Below, one piece after another: positions 1 to 5,438 of a DNA stretch of 5,438 nt. Every line of letters begins with the position of its first letter. The stretch's first letter is position 1. Source of the stretch: an uncultured Collinsella sp. GTDB taxonomy: Bacteria; Actinomycetota; Coriobacteriia; Coriobacteriales; Coriobacteriaceae. The translations under genes were made by a program, and so were the position numbers. The stretch spans positions 1-5,438 of the forward strand of contig CABQHR010000127.1 of NCBI GenBank assembly GCA_902463875.1. The letters run 5' to 3'. A model generated the notes under the pieces. That model had not been told where the DNA came from, did no database searches, and saw only the letters and a program-made list of their open reading frames with translations.

Positions 1-2
1 AG

Positions 3-2537
3 ACCATCTCCTTTGAGCCCGCCTGGTCGCGGGGGACGACGACGCATCGCACCTATGACGTGGCGGTTGAACTGCCTCCGGAAGTGGAGGACGAGGCGCT
101 GTCCAAGCGCCCACCGCTCCTTGCCGCCAAAATCGCGCCGGCGGCTGGTGGCAGCTACGATCTGCGCCTGCCGGCCGATGCATACTGCTTTGCCTCGGGC
201 GACGTTGCCTATCTGGTCGACACGCACCGCGCGCGCCGCGCCGATGCGGCGTTTGCCCAGCATGCCGCACCGTTTCTGTCGCGTCTGCTGCCCTGTCGCA
301 CGCCGGTCCATATCGCTGCCGACCAGGTGGGGGAGTTCTGTCGTATGGCGCTGCCCATTTTGCGCGACTACACCGACCTTACCGCGCCCGCTGCGCTCGA
401 TACCGTGGCGCCCGAGCCGAGCTTTGCCATGGCAATCGGCGTCGACGATGGGCTCGTGACCTGCAAAATTACGGTTACCTACGGCGACTGGTCGGCAGAT
501 CTCTTTAGCCTGGGCGCTCCGGGCAGCCCCTTCGAAGAACGGCGCCCGGGCGTGCCGCCGCGCGACGAGGTGGCAGAGTTTCGCGTTATGGATACGGCGG
601 CTCTGTATTTCGACTTTTACGAGGGCGGCCTGGCGTTTGAGGAACGCGATGACGAGAGCTTGTTCCACTTGCTGACCGAGGGCCTGTCTGCCCTGTCCGA
701 GCTGGGCGAGGTCATGCTCAGCGACCGCCTGCGCCAGGTCTCGGTCCGCCCTGCGCCCAAGCTTTCGGTGCGTGCGACTGTCAAGAGTAACCTGCTTGAC
801 GTCGAGCTGGGCGCAAGCGGGCTTTCGGCGGCAGACCTTGCCATCTACCTCGACTCCTACAAGCGTCACCAGACGTTTGCGCGTCTCACGTCGGGCGACA
901 TCATTCGCCTGGACGAGGGAGCGCGCGCCGCGTTTGGCCTTGCCGAGGATCTGGGGGTCGATGCTGTCGACCTGCTCGACGGCGTGTCGCTTCCCGCCTC
1001 GAGCACCCTGTTCGTCGACAGCATGCTTGCGCGCACGCCCGCGCTCGAAGCCGATCGCGACGCTGCATTCCGTCGCACCGTCGAGCGCCTGGATACGCTC
1101 GGTAAGATGGACTTTACGGTGCCGGTCTCGCTCAAGGCCACACTGCGCGGCTATCAGGTCGACGGCTACCAGTGGCTCGGCTCGCTCGAGCACCTGGGCC
1201 TCGGCGGCATCTTGGCCGACGATATGGGCCTGGGCAAAACGCTGCAGATGATCGCGCATATCCTGGCGCGCGTGGAGGCGGGGGACGCTAAGCCCACGCT
1301 TGTGGTGTGCCCTGCGTCGCTTGTGTACAACTGGACCGCCGAGCTGGAGCGCTTTGCCCCGTCGCTCGACGTGTGCGCCATTGTGGGGGCCAAGGCCCAG
1401 CGTCGCGTGCAGATCGCCGGCGTGGCCGAGCACAACGTGGTCGTGACGTCGTATGACCTCATGCGGCGCGATATCGACGAGTATGTTGAGCAGGACTTTG
1501 CCCGTGTGGTGCTCGACGAGGCCCAGTACATTAAAAACCCGCTCACGCAGGTTGCGCGTGCCGCCAAGCGCCTGCCTGCCGGCGTGCGTTTTGCCCTGAC
1601 GGGCACGCCCATCGAAAACCGCTTGTCTGAGCTCTGGAGCATCTTCGACTTTTTGATGCCGGGCCTGCTTGGCACGCGCGAGTCGTTTGCCAAACGCTTT
1701 GAGAGCCCTGTCGAGCATGCCGAGGGCGATAGCGCCGCTCGCCTGCAGGCACTCGTGTCGCCGTTTGTGCTGCGCCGTGTCAAGGAAGACGTGGTGGCCG
1801 ATCTGCCCGAAAAGATCGAGGACACGGTGATGGCACAGCTTACCGGTGAGCAGCGCAAGCTCTACCTGGCCAACCAGGACCGCATCGCCCAGCAGGTGCA
1901 GCACCGCGAGGCTGGGGAGTTTAAGAAAGACAAGCTCAAGGTGCTCGCCGAGCTCACCAAGCTGCGCCAGATCTGCTGCGACCCGCGTCTACACTACGAG
2001 GATTACAAGGCGGGGAGCGCCAAGCTCGATATGTGCATGGAGCTCGTGCACGGCGCAGTCGACGGCGGGCATCGCATCCTGTTGTTCAGCCAGTTTACGG
2101 GTATGCTCGATATCATCGGTAAGCGTCTGGCCAAGGAGGACATTGCCTTCCTTAAGCTCACGGGCGCATCGTCCAAGGAGAGCCGTGCCAAGATGGTCGC
2201 GCAGTTCCAAGCGGGCGAGGTGCCGGTCTTTTTGATTTCGCTCAAGGCGGGCGGCGTGGGCCTAAACCTGACGGCGGCCGACGTGGTCATTCACTACGAC
2301 CCGTGGTGGAACGTGGCCGCGCAGGACCAGGCGACTGACCGCGCCCACCGCATTGGCCAGCAACATACCGTGACCGTGTACAAGCTCATCGCCAAGGACA
2401 CGATCGAGGAACGCATTATGCAGATGCAGGAGTCCAAGCGCGACCTGGTCAACAGCGTGCTCGGCGGCGACGGCATCTCGTCGGCGCTGTTTACCCGCGA
2501 GGATGTTCTGGCGCTGCTGGGCGGCGACGGGCGCTAA
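3..2537 (+). CDS. SNF2-family DEAD/DEAH-type helicase (5' end outside window)
   Basis: ATP-dependent double-stranded DNA translocase of the bacterial SNF2/RapA type, cytoplasmic; its exact role in bacteria is poorly defined. The frame is open to the left edge, so the gene begins upstream; the GTG at nt 60 is only an internal codon. Counting from the first full codon (nt 3), 844 residues are visible. Residues 1 to about 350 resemble the bacterial SNF2-associated region; a SWIM zinc finger often precedes it in this family but would lie outside the window. The motor follows: motif I DDMGLGKT (406-413, Lys412), Ia PASLVYNW (437-444), motif II DEAQ (505-508), motif III LTGTP (532-536), motif IV ILLFSQF (692-698), motif V SLKAGGVGLNL (746-756) and motif VI QATDRAHRIGQ (776-786). 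All ATPase motifs are intact; DEAQ in place of DEAH is common in this family. It ends at TAA, 150 bp before the next gene. Family assignment is secure; cellular role is not. Confidence 0.96.
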   Translation, partial: TISFEPAWSRGTTTHRTYDVAVELPPEVEDEALSKRPPLLAAKIAPAAGGSYDLRLPADAYCFASGDVAYLVDTHRARRADAAFAQHAAPFLSRLLPCRTPVHIAADQVGEFCRMALPILRDYTDLTAPAALDTVAPEPSFAMAIGVDDGLVTCKITVTYGDWSADLFSLGAPGSPFEERRPGVPPRDEVAEFRVMDTAALYFDFYEGGLAFEERDDESLFHLLTEGLSALSELGEVMLSDRLRQVSVRPAPKLSVRATVKSNLLDVELGASGLSAADLAIYLDSYKRHQTFARLTSGDIIRLDEGARAAFGLAEDLGVDAVDLLDGVSLPASSTLFVDSMLARTPALEADRDAAFRRTVERLDTLGKMDFTVPVSLKATLRGYQVDGYQWLGSLEHLGLGGILADDMGLGKTLQMIAHILARVEAGDAKPTLVVCPASLVYNWTAELERFAPSLDVCAIVGAKAQRRVQIAGVAEHNVVVTSYDLMRRDIDEYVEQDFARVVLDEAQYIKNPLTQVARAAKRLPAGVRFALTGTPIENRLSELWSIFDFLMPGLLGTRESFAKRFESPVEHAEGDSAARLQALVSPFVLRRVKEDVVADLPEKIEDTVMAQLTGEQRKLYLANQDRIAQQVQHREAGEFKKDKLKVLAELTKLRQICCDPRLHYEDYKAGSAKLDMCMELVHGAVDGGHRILLFSQFTGMLDIIGKRLAKEDIAFLKLTGASSKESRAKMVAQFQAGEVPVFLISLKAGGVGLNLTAADVVIHYDPWWNVAAQDQATDRAHRIGQQHTVTVYKLIAKDTIEERIMQMQESKRDLVNSVLGGDGISSALFTREDVLALLGGDGR

Positions 2538-2547
2538 CCCGCTCGGG
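2538..2547. repeat. CCCGCTCGGG small palindrome, copy 1
   Basis: A 10-bp CCCG-CT-CGGG inverted repeat begins immediately after the helicase stop codon. The identical 10-mer occurs again at 3060-3069, shortly after the next gene. No T-tract follows, so it is not a standard terminator by itself. It may be a fragment of a weak 3'-end hairpin or chance in GC-rich DNA. Confidence 0.3.
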
Positions 2548-2620
2548 TGGGGCCGCCAGGGCGGATAGCACGCGCTGTCTCATCGTCCCCGCCCGTTATG
2601 TGTTCATTTGCCATGCCGTG

Positions 2621-2654
2621 GATGGTTCGCCTGCCTTTGGGCATAAGAACCATC
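2621..2654. promoter_or_regulatory. 8-bp dyad upstream of superoxide reductase gene
   Basis: GATGGTTC (2621-2628) and its exact reverse complement GAACCATC (2647-2654) are separated by 18 bp. Inside the loop, GCC (2633-2635) can pair with GGC (2640-2642), so in RNA the region could fold into a two-part stem-loop ending 22 nt before the Shine-Dalgarno. It could be an operator for a dimeric regulator, a leader hairpin or coincidence. I saw no convincing -35/-10 pair in this gap. Confidence 0.35.
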
Positions 2655-2676
2655 GAGAACATTGGCACATCAGCAA

Positions 2677-2681
2677 AGGAG
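2677..2681 (+). promoter_or_regulatory. Ribosome binding site of superoxide reductase gene
   Basis: AGGAG, within AAAGGAGA, lies 6 nt before the ATG at 2688. It decides the start: the same frame is open upstream to 2547, but the residues encoded there resemble no desulfoferrodoxin N-terminus. Confidence 0.85.
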
Positions 2682-2687
2682 AACATC

Positions 2688-3050
2688 ATGGCGAAATTCT
2701 TTAAGGACCCCGATGGCAAGCTTATCGCCGCCCTTGGCGACGACGTTGCGACCCCTGCCGGCTGCACGGAGCTGACCGCGAACACCGAGGACGCGGCGCA
2801 CGAGAAGCACGTGCCGGTCGTTGAGAGCGAGCGCGACGGTCACGTGATTCGCGCACGCGTGGGCTCGGTCGAGCATCCCAGCCTGCCCGAGCACTATATT
2901 GAGTGGATTGCCCTTGAGGCCGAGGGCCGTCTGGAGGTCCATTACCTTGAGCCCGGTATGAAGCCCGCGACGTTTTTTGCCGGCGGCTCCAAGACCGGTA
3001 CTGTCTATGCCTATTGCAATCTGCACGGGCTGTGGTCCGCGACGTTCTAG
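2688..3050 (+). CDS. Superoxide reductase (desulfoferrodoxin/neelaredoxin family), lacking the Cys4 domain
   Basis: Cytoplasmic non-haem iron enzyme that reduces superoxide to hydrogen peroxide without releasing oxygen, a typical defence of anaerobes; electrons usually come from rubredoxin-like donors. The 120-residue protein carries the complete catalytic site: EKHVPV with Glu39, Lys40 and ligand His41; VGSVEHP with ligand His63; EHYIEW with ligand His69; and YCNLHGLW with ligands Cys110 and His113. This is the His4-Cys square-pyramidal Fe centre; Glu39 and Lys40 correspond to the catalytic Glu-Lys pair of the family. The segment before residue 30 replaces the usual desulforedoxin module: it has one cysteine (Cys26) where classical two-iron desulfoferrodoxins use four, so centre I should be absent. 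The gene follows the helicase after 150 bp and precedes the NAD-synthetase-like gene by 117 bp. Start chosen by the Shine-Dalgarno at 2677. Function confident; physiological electron donor unknown. Confidence 0.95.
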   Translation: MAKFFKDPDGKLIAALGDDVATPAGCTELTANTEDAAHEKHVPVVESERDGHVIRARVGSVEHPSLPEHYIEWIALEAEGRLEVHYLEPGMKPATFFAGGSKTGTVYAYCNLHGLWSATF

Positions 3051-3059
3051 GAGCGCGCC

Positions 3060-3069
3060 CCCGCTCGGG
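3060..3069. repeat. CCCGCTCGGG small palindrome, copy 2
   Basis: This second exact copy of the 10-mer starts 10 nt after the superoxide reductase stop codon. Here it is extended by one base on each side to CCCCGCTCGGGG (3059-3070). No T-run follows. Confidence 0.3.
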
Positions 3070-3096
3070 GTATCATAGCTAGCATATGCACATGCG

Positions 3097-3128
3097 AGCG
3101 CCGACTGCATCATGCGGCCGGCGCTTTT
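3097..3128 (+). terminator. Hairpin with short T-run after superoxide reductase gene
   Basis: AGCGCCG (3097-3103) pairs with CGGCGCT (3119-3125), a 7-bp GC-rich stem with a 15-nt loop. The stem runs into four T residues (3125-3128). The form fits a modest intrinsic terminator 46 nt downstream of the stop codon. The T-run is short and the loop long, so read-through into the next gene is possible. If the next gene is transcribed from a promoter upstream of 3097, the hairpin would lie in its leader. Confidence 0.5.
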
Positions 3129-3167
3129 ACTACGACAATGATGATTTACGACGGAAAGGGCTGAGCC

Positions 3168-5153
3168 ATGAAGCTCGCACTTGCACAGATCGATATGCGC
3201 CTGGGTGATATTGAGGGCATTTGCGGTCGCATCGAGGACCAAGCCCGTTTGGCCCACGAGCGTGGGGCGCGCGTGCTGTGCGTCCCGGCTCCGCTCTTTA
3301 TGGGTGCTCTGCCCGGCGGCCTGGTGGGCACTGCCGACTTTGAGCACGACATGCTGACAGGCCTGACCGGTGTCGCCGAGCGTATTCAAGAACTCTCTAT
3401 GATCTGCATCGTGCCCGCGGCGGTTTCGTTTGAGGGCCAGCCCCTGCTCGACTACATGATGCTCAAGGACGGCCATGTGGTGCCGGCCCGTTCGAGCATT
3501 GCCCTGCAGCGCGGTGGGAACGGTGATGCCCGTTGGGTCCCGCCGGTCTTCGATGTAGACGGCGTGCGTATTGCCGTGATCTTCGACTTGGACCGCGAGC
3601 TCGAGATGCTGCCGACCGGCGTCGACCTCATCGCCTATTTCCAGTTCAACGCGTTTGATATGACCGACCGCGAGACGGCCGCCATTGCCGCCGTTCGCAG
3701 CGGTGCCTACCGCAAGATCGCGTCCAAGCGCAGCGTATGGTTTGCCTGCATGGCGCCGGTCGGTGCCTATGACGAGTCGGTGTATACCGGCGGGTCGTTT
3801 GTACTTGACGACTGCGGACGCGTGGTGGCCCAGGCGCCGTGCTTTGAGGAGAGCCTGCTGGTTCAGGAGATTCAGCGCGGTGTAATGCTCGATGCTTTGG
3901 AGGACCACGAGCTGCCCGAGTTTCGTTCCGAGGAGTGGTTGTGGCAGGCGCTGGTGCTCGCTGTGCGCGATAACGCCCGTGCCCATGGCACGTCGCGCGC
4001 CGTGGTGGCGCTCGAGGGCGATTTGCCGTCGTCTTTGCTTGCGGCGCTGGCTGTCGATGCATTGGGCTCGCGCAACGTGATCGGCCTGGTGCTGGACCGC
4101 AACCGCATCTTTACGCCGGCGCAGGAAGAGGCCGAGGCCGCCCGCTGCGCCGCCGTTCGCGCGATTGCCGAGCGCCTGCACATTCGCACGGTTGAGCGCG
4201 ATGCGCCGGATGCGGCGCGCGTACTCGACCGCGATGTGTCGGCGGGCGATGCCGAGCGCCTGCGTTCGCGTGCGCTGGGCCTCATGTTGGAGGACACGGC
4301 GCTCGAGCTGGACGCGATGGCTCTGAGTCCGCTTTCCAAGACCGAATACGCGTTGGCGGCACCGGCGCTTTGCGGTGGCTACCAGGGCGATTACGCGCCC
4401 TTTGGCGATGTGTATCTGTCGACCCTCGAGTTTGTGGCGCGCGTGCGCAACCGCACGTCTGCCGTGGTGCCGCAGGAGCTCGTGACGCTCAACGCGGTGG
4501 AAGATTGCATAGAGCGCGTGCTGGCGCGGGCGCTCTCGACGCTCGACGGCCCGGTCGACATGCTCGGTCGCGCGGCGCAGCTGCTCGGTGGGCTCGAGCC
4601 GGGCGAGGTCGATGGCGCGCTCGAGGCGCACGTGGATCGCAACCGACCCTTCGATGACATCCCCATGGCCGCCGGCAAGCCCGAGGCTTGCTCGTTGCTG
4701 CTGATGCTCGTGCGCCAGGGCGAGGCCGCCCGCCGCATGCTGCCGACGGCGCCGATCGTCTCGGCCCGTTCGTTTGTCGAGCGCGCTTGGCCGTACATGC
4801 TTGCATGGTCCGACCTGGGGTTGAGCGGCAAGGAACGCATGACGGTCGATGCGCTGGCGCGCGCTGAGGTGAACCGCTTTGCTGACGAAGATACAAGCGA
4901 ACGCATGCGTGGCGAGATGATGGGCTTACTGGGTGACCTGTTGGGTATTTCGCCCGAGCAGATGGAGGAGCTGCGCTCCGAGGATGGCCAGCGTCGCCTG
5001 CATGAGGGTATGAAAAAGTTTGAGGGCGAGGTCCAGGACGCCATCGAAAAGATGATGGGCGGCCAGGGCGGACCGCAAGGTGGCCCGCAAGGCGGGCCGA
5101 TGCCGCAGCCGCCGGTGGATCCGAAGCAGTTCCCGTTCTTTAGCCAGAACTAG
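3168..5153 (+). CDS. NAD+ synthetase (glutamine-hydrolysing) homologue, probable pseudoenzyme
   Basis: The 661-residue protein has the layout of glutamine-dependent NAD+ synthetase: an N-terminal nitrilase-fold amidase (about 1-245) and a C-terminal ATP-pyrophosphatase domain (about 255-550). Scaffold matches include ALAQID at the start, PVGAYDESVYTGGS (197-210), LAALAVDALG (291-300), KTEYA (391-395), GDYAPFGDV (407-415) and SARSF (532-536). The catalytic residues are replaced. The glutaminase Glu is Ala41 (VPAPL), the Lys is Ser110 by spacing from the preceding DG, and the Cys nucleophile is Asp140 (IFDLD where the family has ICED). The SGGxDS loop reads EGDLPS (283-288), and the Asp of the family's YGD is Gly404. 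From about residue 550 there is an added helical, charged segment and a Gly/Pro/Gln tail (631-650). AAAGGG (3155-3160) lies 7 nt before the ATG. The frame is long and intact, so it is probably a functional protein without NAD synthesis activity, perhaps regulatory or binding nucleotide. Family is confident; role is unknown. Confidence 0.88.
   Translation: MKLALAQIDMRLGDIEGICGRIEDQARLAHERGARVLCVPAPLFMGALPGGLVGTADFEHDMLTGLTGVAERIQELSMICIVPAAVSFEGQPLLDYMMLKDGHVVPARSSIALQRGGNGDARWVPPVFDVDGVRIAVIFDLDRELEMLPTGVDLIAYFQFNAFDMTDRETAAIAAVRSGAYRKIASKRSVWFACMAPVGAYDESVYTGGSFVLDDCGRVVAQAPCFEESLLVQEIQRGVMLDALEDHELPEFRSEEWLWQALVLAVRDNARAHGTSRAVVALEGDLPSSLLAALAVDALGSRNVIGLVLDRNRIFTPAQEEAEAARCAAVRAIAERLHIRTVERDAPDAARVLDRDVSAGDAERLRSRALGLMLEDTALELDAMALSPLSKTEYALAAPALCGGYQGDYAPFGDVYLSTLEFVARVRNRTSAVVPQELVTLNAVEDCIERVLARALSTLDGPVDMLGRAAQLLGGLEPGEVDGALEAHVDRNRPFDDIPMAAGKPEACSLLLMLVRQGEAARRMLPTAPIVSARSFVERAWPYMLAWSDLGLSGKERMTVDALARAEVNRFADEDTSERMRGEMMGLLGDLLGISPEQMEELRSEDGQRRLHEGMKKFEGEVQDAIEKMMGGQGGPQGGPQGGPMPQPPVDPKQFPFFSQN
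5064..5099 (+). repeat. Three 12-bp tandem repeats encoding QGGP
   Basis: Three consecutive in-frame 12-bp units encode Gln-Gly-Gly-Pro (residues 633-644). They differ mainly at third codon positions (cagggcggaccg, caaggtggcccg, caaggcgggccg). The divergence at synonymous sites suggests the protein repeat is kept, or that the duplication is not recent. The tail is expected to be disordered, and unit number may vary between strains. Confidence 0.8.
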
Positions 5154-5168
5154 TACAGACGGAAACAT

Positions 5169-5191
5169 TGTGCGAGGGATTCCCTCGCACA
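5169..5191 (+). terminator. Strong 10-bp hairpin downstream of NAD-synthetase-like gene
   Basis: TGTGCGAGGG (5169-5178) pairs perfectly with CCCTCGCACA (5182-5191) around an ATT loop, starting 16 nt after the stop codon. Position and stability fit a transcription terminator. The downstream sequence (CATTGCTTCTG) has no real T-tract, so it would be a tract-less hairpin as often proposed in actinobacteria, or an mRNA 3'-end stabiliser. Exact ACATTG copies flank the core at 5165-5170 and 5191-5196. Confidence 0.6.
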
Positions 5192-5239
5192 CATTGCTTC
5201 TGCCGAATCTATCTTGCTTTAAGCATCTTGGCCTCGTTG

Positions 5240-5248
5240 TGTTATTCT
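5240..5248 (+). promoter_or_regulatory. Candidate extended -10 promoter of ruvC
   Basis: TGTTATTCT matches TGn followed by a -10-like hexamer TATTCT (5243-5248; 4 of 6 to TATAAT). No good -35 hexamer sits at 16-18 bp, which is tolerable for an extended -10 promoter. Transcription would start near 5254-5256, giving a leader of about 60 nt before ruvC. The LexA box directly after it strengthens the assignment. Confidence 0.45.
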
Positions 5249-5249
5249 A

Positions 5250-5261
5250 GAACAGACGTTC
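5250..5261. promoter_or_regulatory. LexA (SOS) box upstream of ruvC
   Basis: GAACAGACGTTC fits the Gram-positive/actinobacterial LexA operator GAAC-N4-GTTC, and the spacer AGAC fits the preferred R-N-R-Y pattern. It overlaps the expected transcription start just after the -10 element at 5243-5248, where a bound repressor would block RNA polymerase. RuvC processes recombination intermediates, and ruv genes are LexA-controlled in several bacteria, so DNA-damage induction is expected. Confidence 0.75.
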
Positions 5262-5304
5262 GTGAATAGTGCGCGGGGCCTTGTCTTGCGTCGTACTTGT
5301 GGCG

Positions 5305-5312
5305 AGGGGAGG
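5305..5312 (+). promoter_or_regulatory. Ribosome binding site of ruvC
   Basis: AGGGGAGG ends 5 nt before the TTG at 5318. It supports that TTG as start codon over the in-frame TTG at 5297, whose extra residues (LWRGEVG) would precede a conserved RuvC N-terminus and would place this purine-rich site inside the gene. Confidence 0.75.
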
Positions 5313-5317
5313 TTGGC

Positions 5318-5438
5318 TTGGTCATTTTGGGTATCGACCCCGGTTTGGCCCATACGGGTTGGGGGATTATCGAGGAGCGGCGCGGCGAGGTTCGCTGTCG
5401 CGCCTACGGTTGTATCGAGACCAGCGCGGGCAGCCCGC
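5318..5438 (+). CDS. ruvC: Holliday junction resolvase RuvC (3' end outside window)
   Basis: RuvC is the dimeric Mg2+-dependent endonuclease that cuts four-way DNA junctions, acting with the RuvAB branch-migration motor. Only the first 40 residues are visible. They begin VILGIDPGLAHTGWGII, the diagnostic first strand of the RNase H-like fold, with the first catalytic aspartate at residue 7. The other acidic residues lie beyond the window. The start is TTG at 5318, supported by the Shine-Dalgarno at 5305-5312 and by alignment with the usual short RuvC N-terminus. The gene has its own control region: an extended -10 element and an overlapping LexA box about 60 nt upstream. ruvA and ruvB commonly follow ruvC in actinobacteria, but this cannot be seen here. 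The identification is secure despite the truncation. Confidence 0.95.
   Translation, partial: MVILGIDPGLAHTGWGIIEERRGEVRCRAYGCIETSAGSP

Noticed and set aside
60..62. GTG as start codon of the helicase
   Set aside because: The frame stays open to the window edge, and an SNF2 protein with this associated region normally has more N-terminal sequence; no Shine-Dalgarno precedes it.
1166..1858. A 230-codon - strand open frame inside the helicase gene
   Set aside because: It lies wholly opposite conserved helicase motifs I to III; its Ser/Arg/Ala-rich composition is typical of antisense shadows in GC-rich DNA.
2547..2687. N-terminal extension of the superoxide reductase from 2547
   Set aside because: The extra residues match nothing in the family, while the ATG at 2688 has a well-placed AGGAG.
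3071..3076. TATCAT as a -10 element for the NAD-synthetase-like gene
   Set aside because: There is no -35-like hexamer at the right spacing (3048-3053 is TAGGAG) and no TGn extension, so support is too weak to list.
2670..4631. A 653-codon open frame on the - strand opposite the superoxide reductase and NAD-synthetase-like genes
   Set aside because: It is codon-aligned with the + genes, where it closes only if they use TTA, CTA or TCA codons, which GC-rich genes avoid. The product is Arg/His-rich, resembles no family I know and crosses the intergenic gap.
4391..5044. A 217-codon - strand open frame inside the NAD-synthetase-like gene
   Set aside because: It is a Ser/Arg-rich shadow without recognisable domain or ribosome binding site, opposite a well-supported coding frame.
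5297..5299. Earlier TTG start for ruvC
   Set aside because: It would add seven residues not seen in RuvC N-termini and bury the strong AGGGGAGG site inside the gene.

Overview
The window is GC-rich DNA in which all readable genes lie on the + strand. The strong GC preference at third codon positions, a TTG start, a Gram-positive-type LexA box and the protein flavours suggest an actinobacterial gut anaerobe, most like Coriobacteriia (Collinsella or a relative). That assignment is inference from sequence style; no marker gene in the window proves it.

Layout: (1) nt 3-2537, the 3' part of a large SNF2-family helicase/ATPase whose start lies upstream of the window. (2) nt 2538-2687, a 150-bp gap holding an 8-bp dyad and a clear Shine-Dalgarno. 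(3) nt 2688-3050, a 120-residue superoxide reductase with a complete catalytic iron site but without the cysteine-rich desulforedoxin domain. (4) nt 3051-3167, a short gap with a terminator-like hairpin. (5) nt 3168-5153, a 661-residue homologue of glutamine-dependent NAD+ synthetase. It keeps the two-domain architecture but has lost the glutaminase triad and the ATP-pyrophosphatase loop, and it has gained a roughly 110-residue C-terminal tail with QGGP repeats. (6) nt 5154-5317, a 164-bp gap with a strong hairpin, an extended -10 promoter and an overlapping LexA (SOS) box. (7) nt 5318 to the window end, the first 40 codons of ruvC, the Holliday-junction resolvase.

The genes are separated by gaps of 117-164 bp with hairpins between some of them, so the sequence does not show one tight operon. 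ruvC has its own SOS-type control region. SNF2 and RuvC both act on DNA. The superoxide reductase and the NAD-synthetase-like protein point to oxidative stress or redox metabolism in an anaerobe, but nothing visible links them mechanistically. The most notable item is the NAD-synthetase-like protein, which looks like a pseudoenzyme under selection: a long intact frame, conserved scaffold, and catalytic residues replaced.
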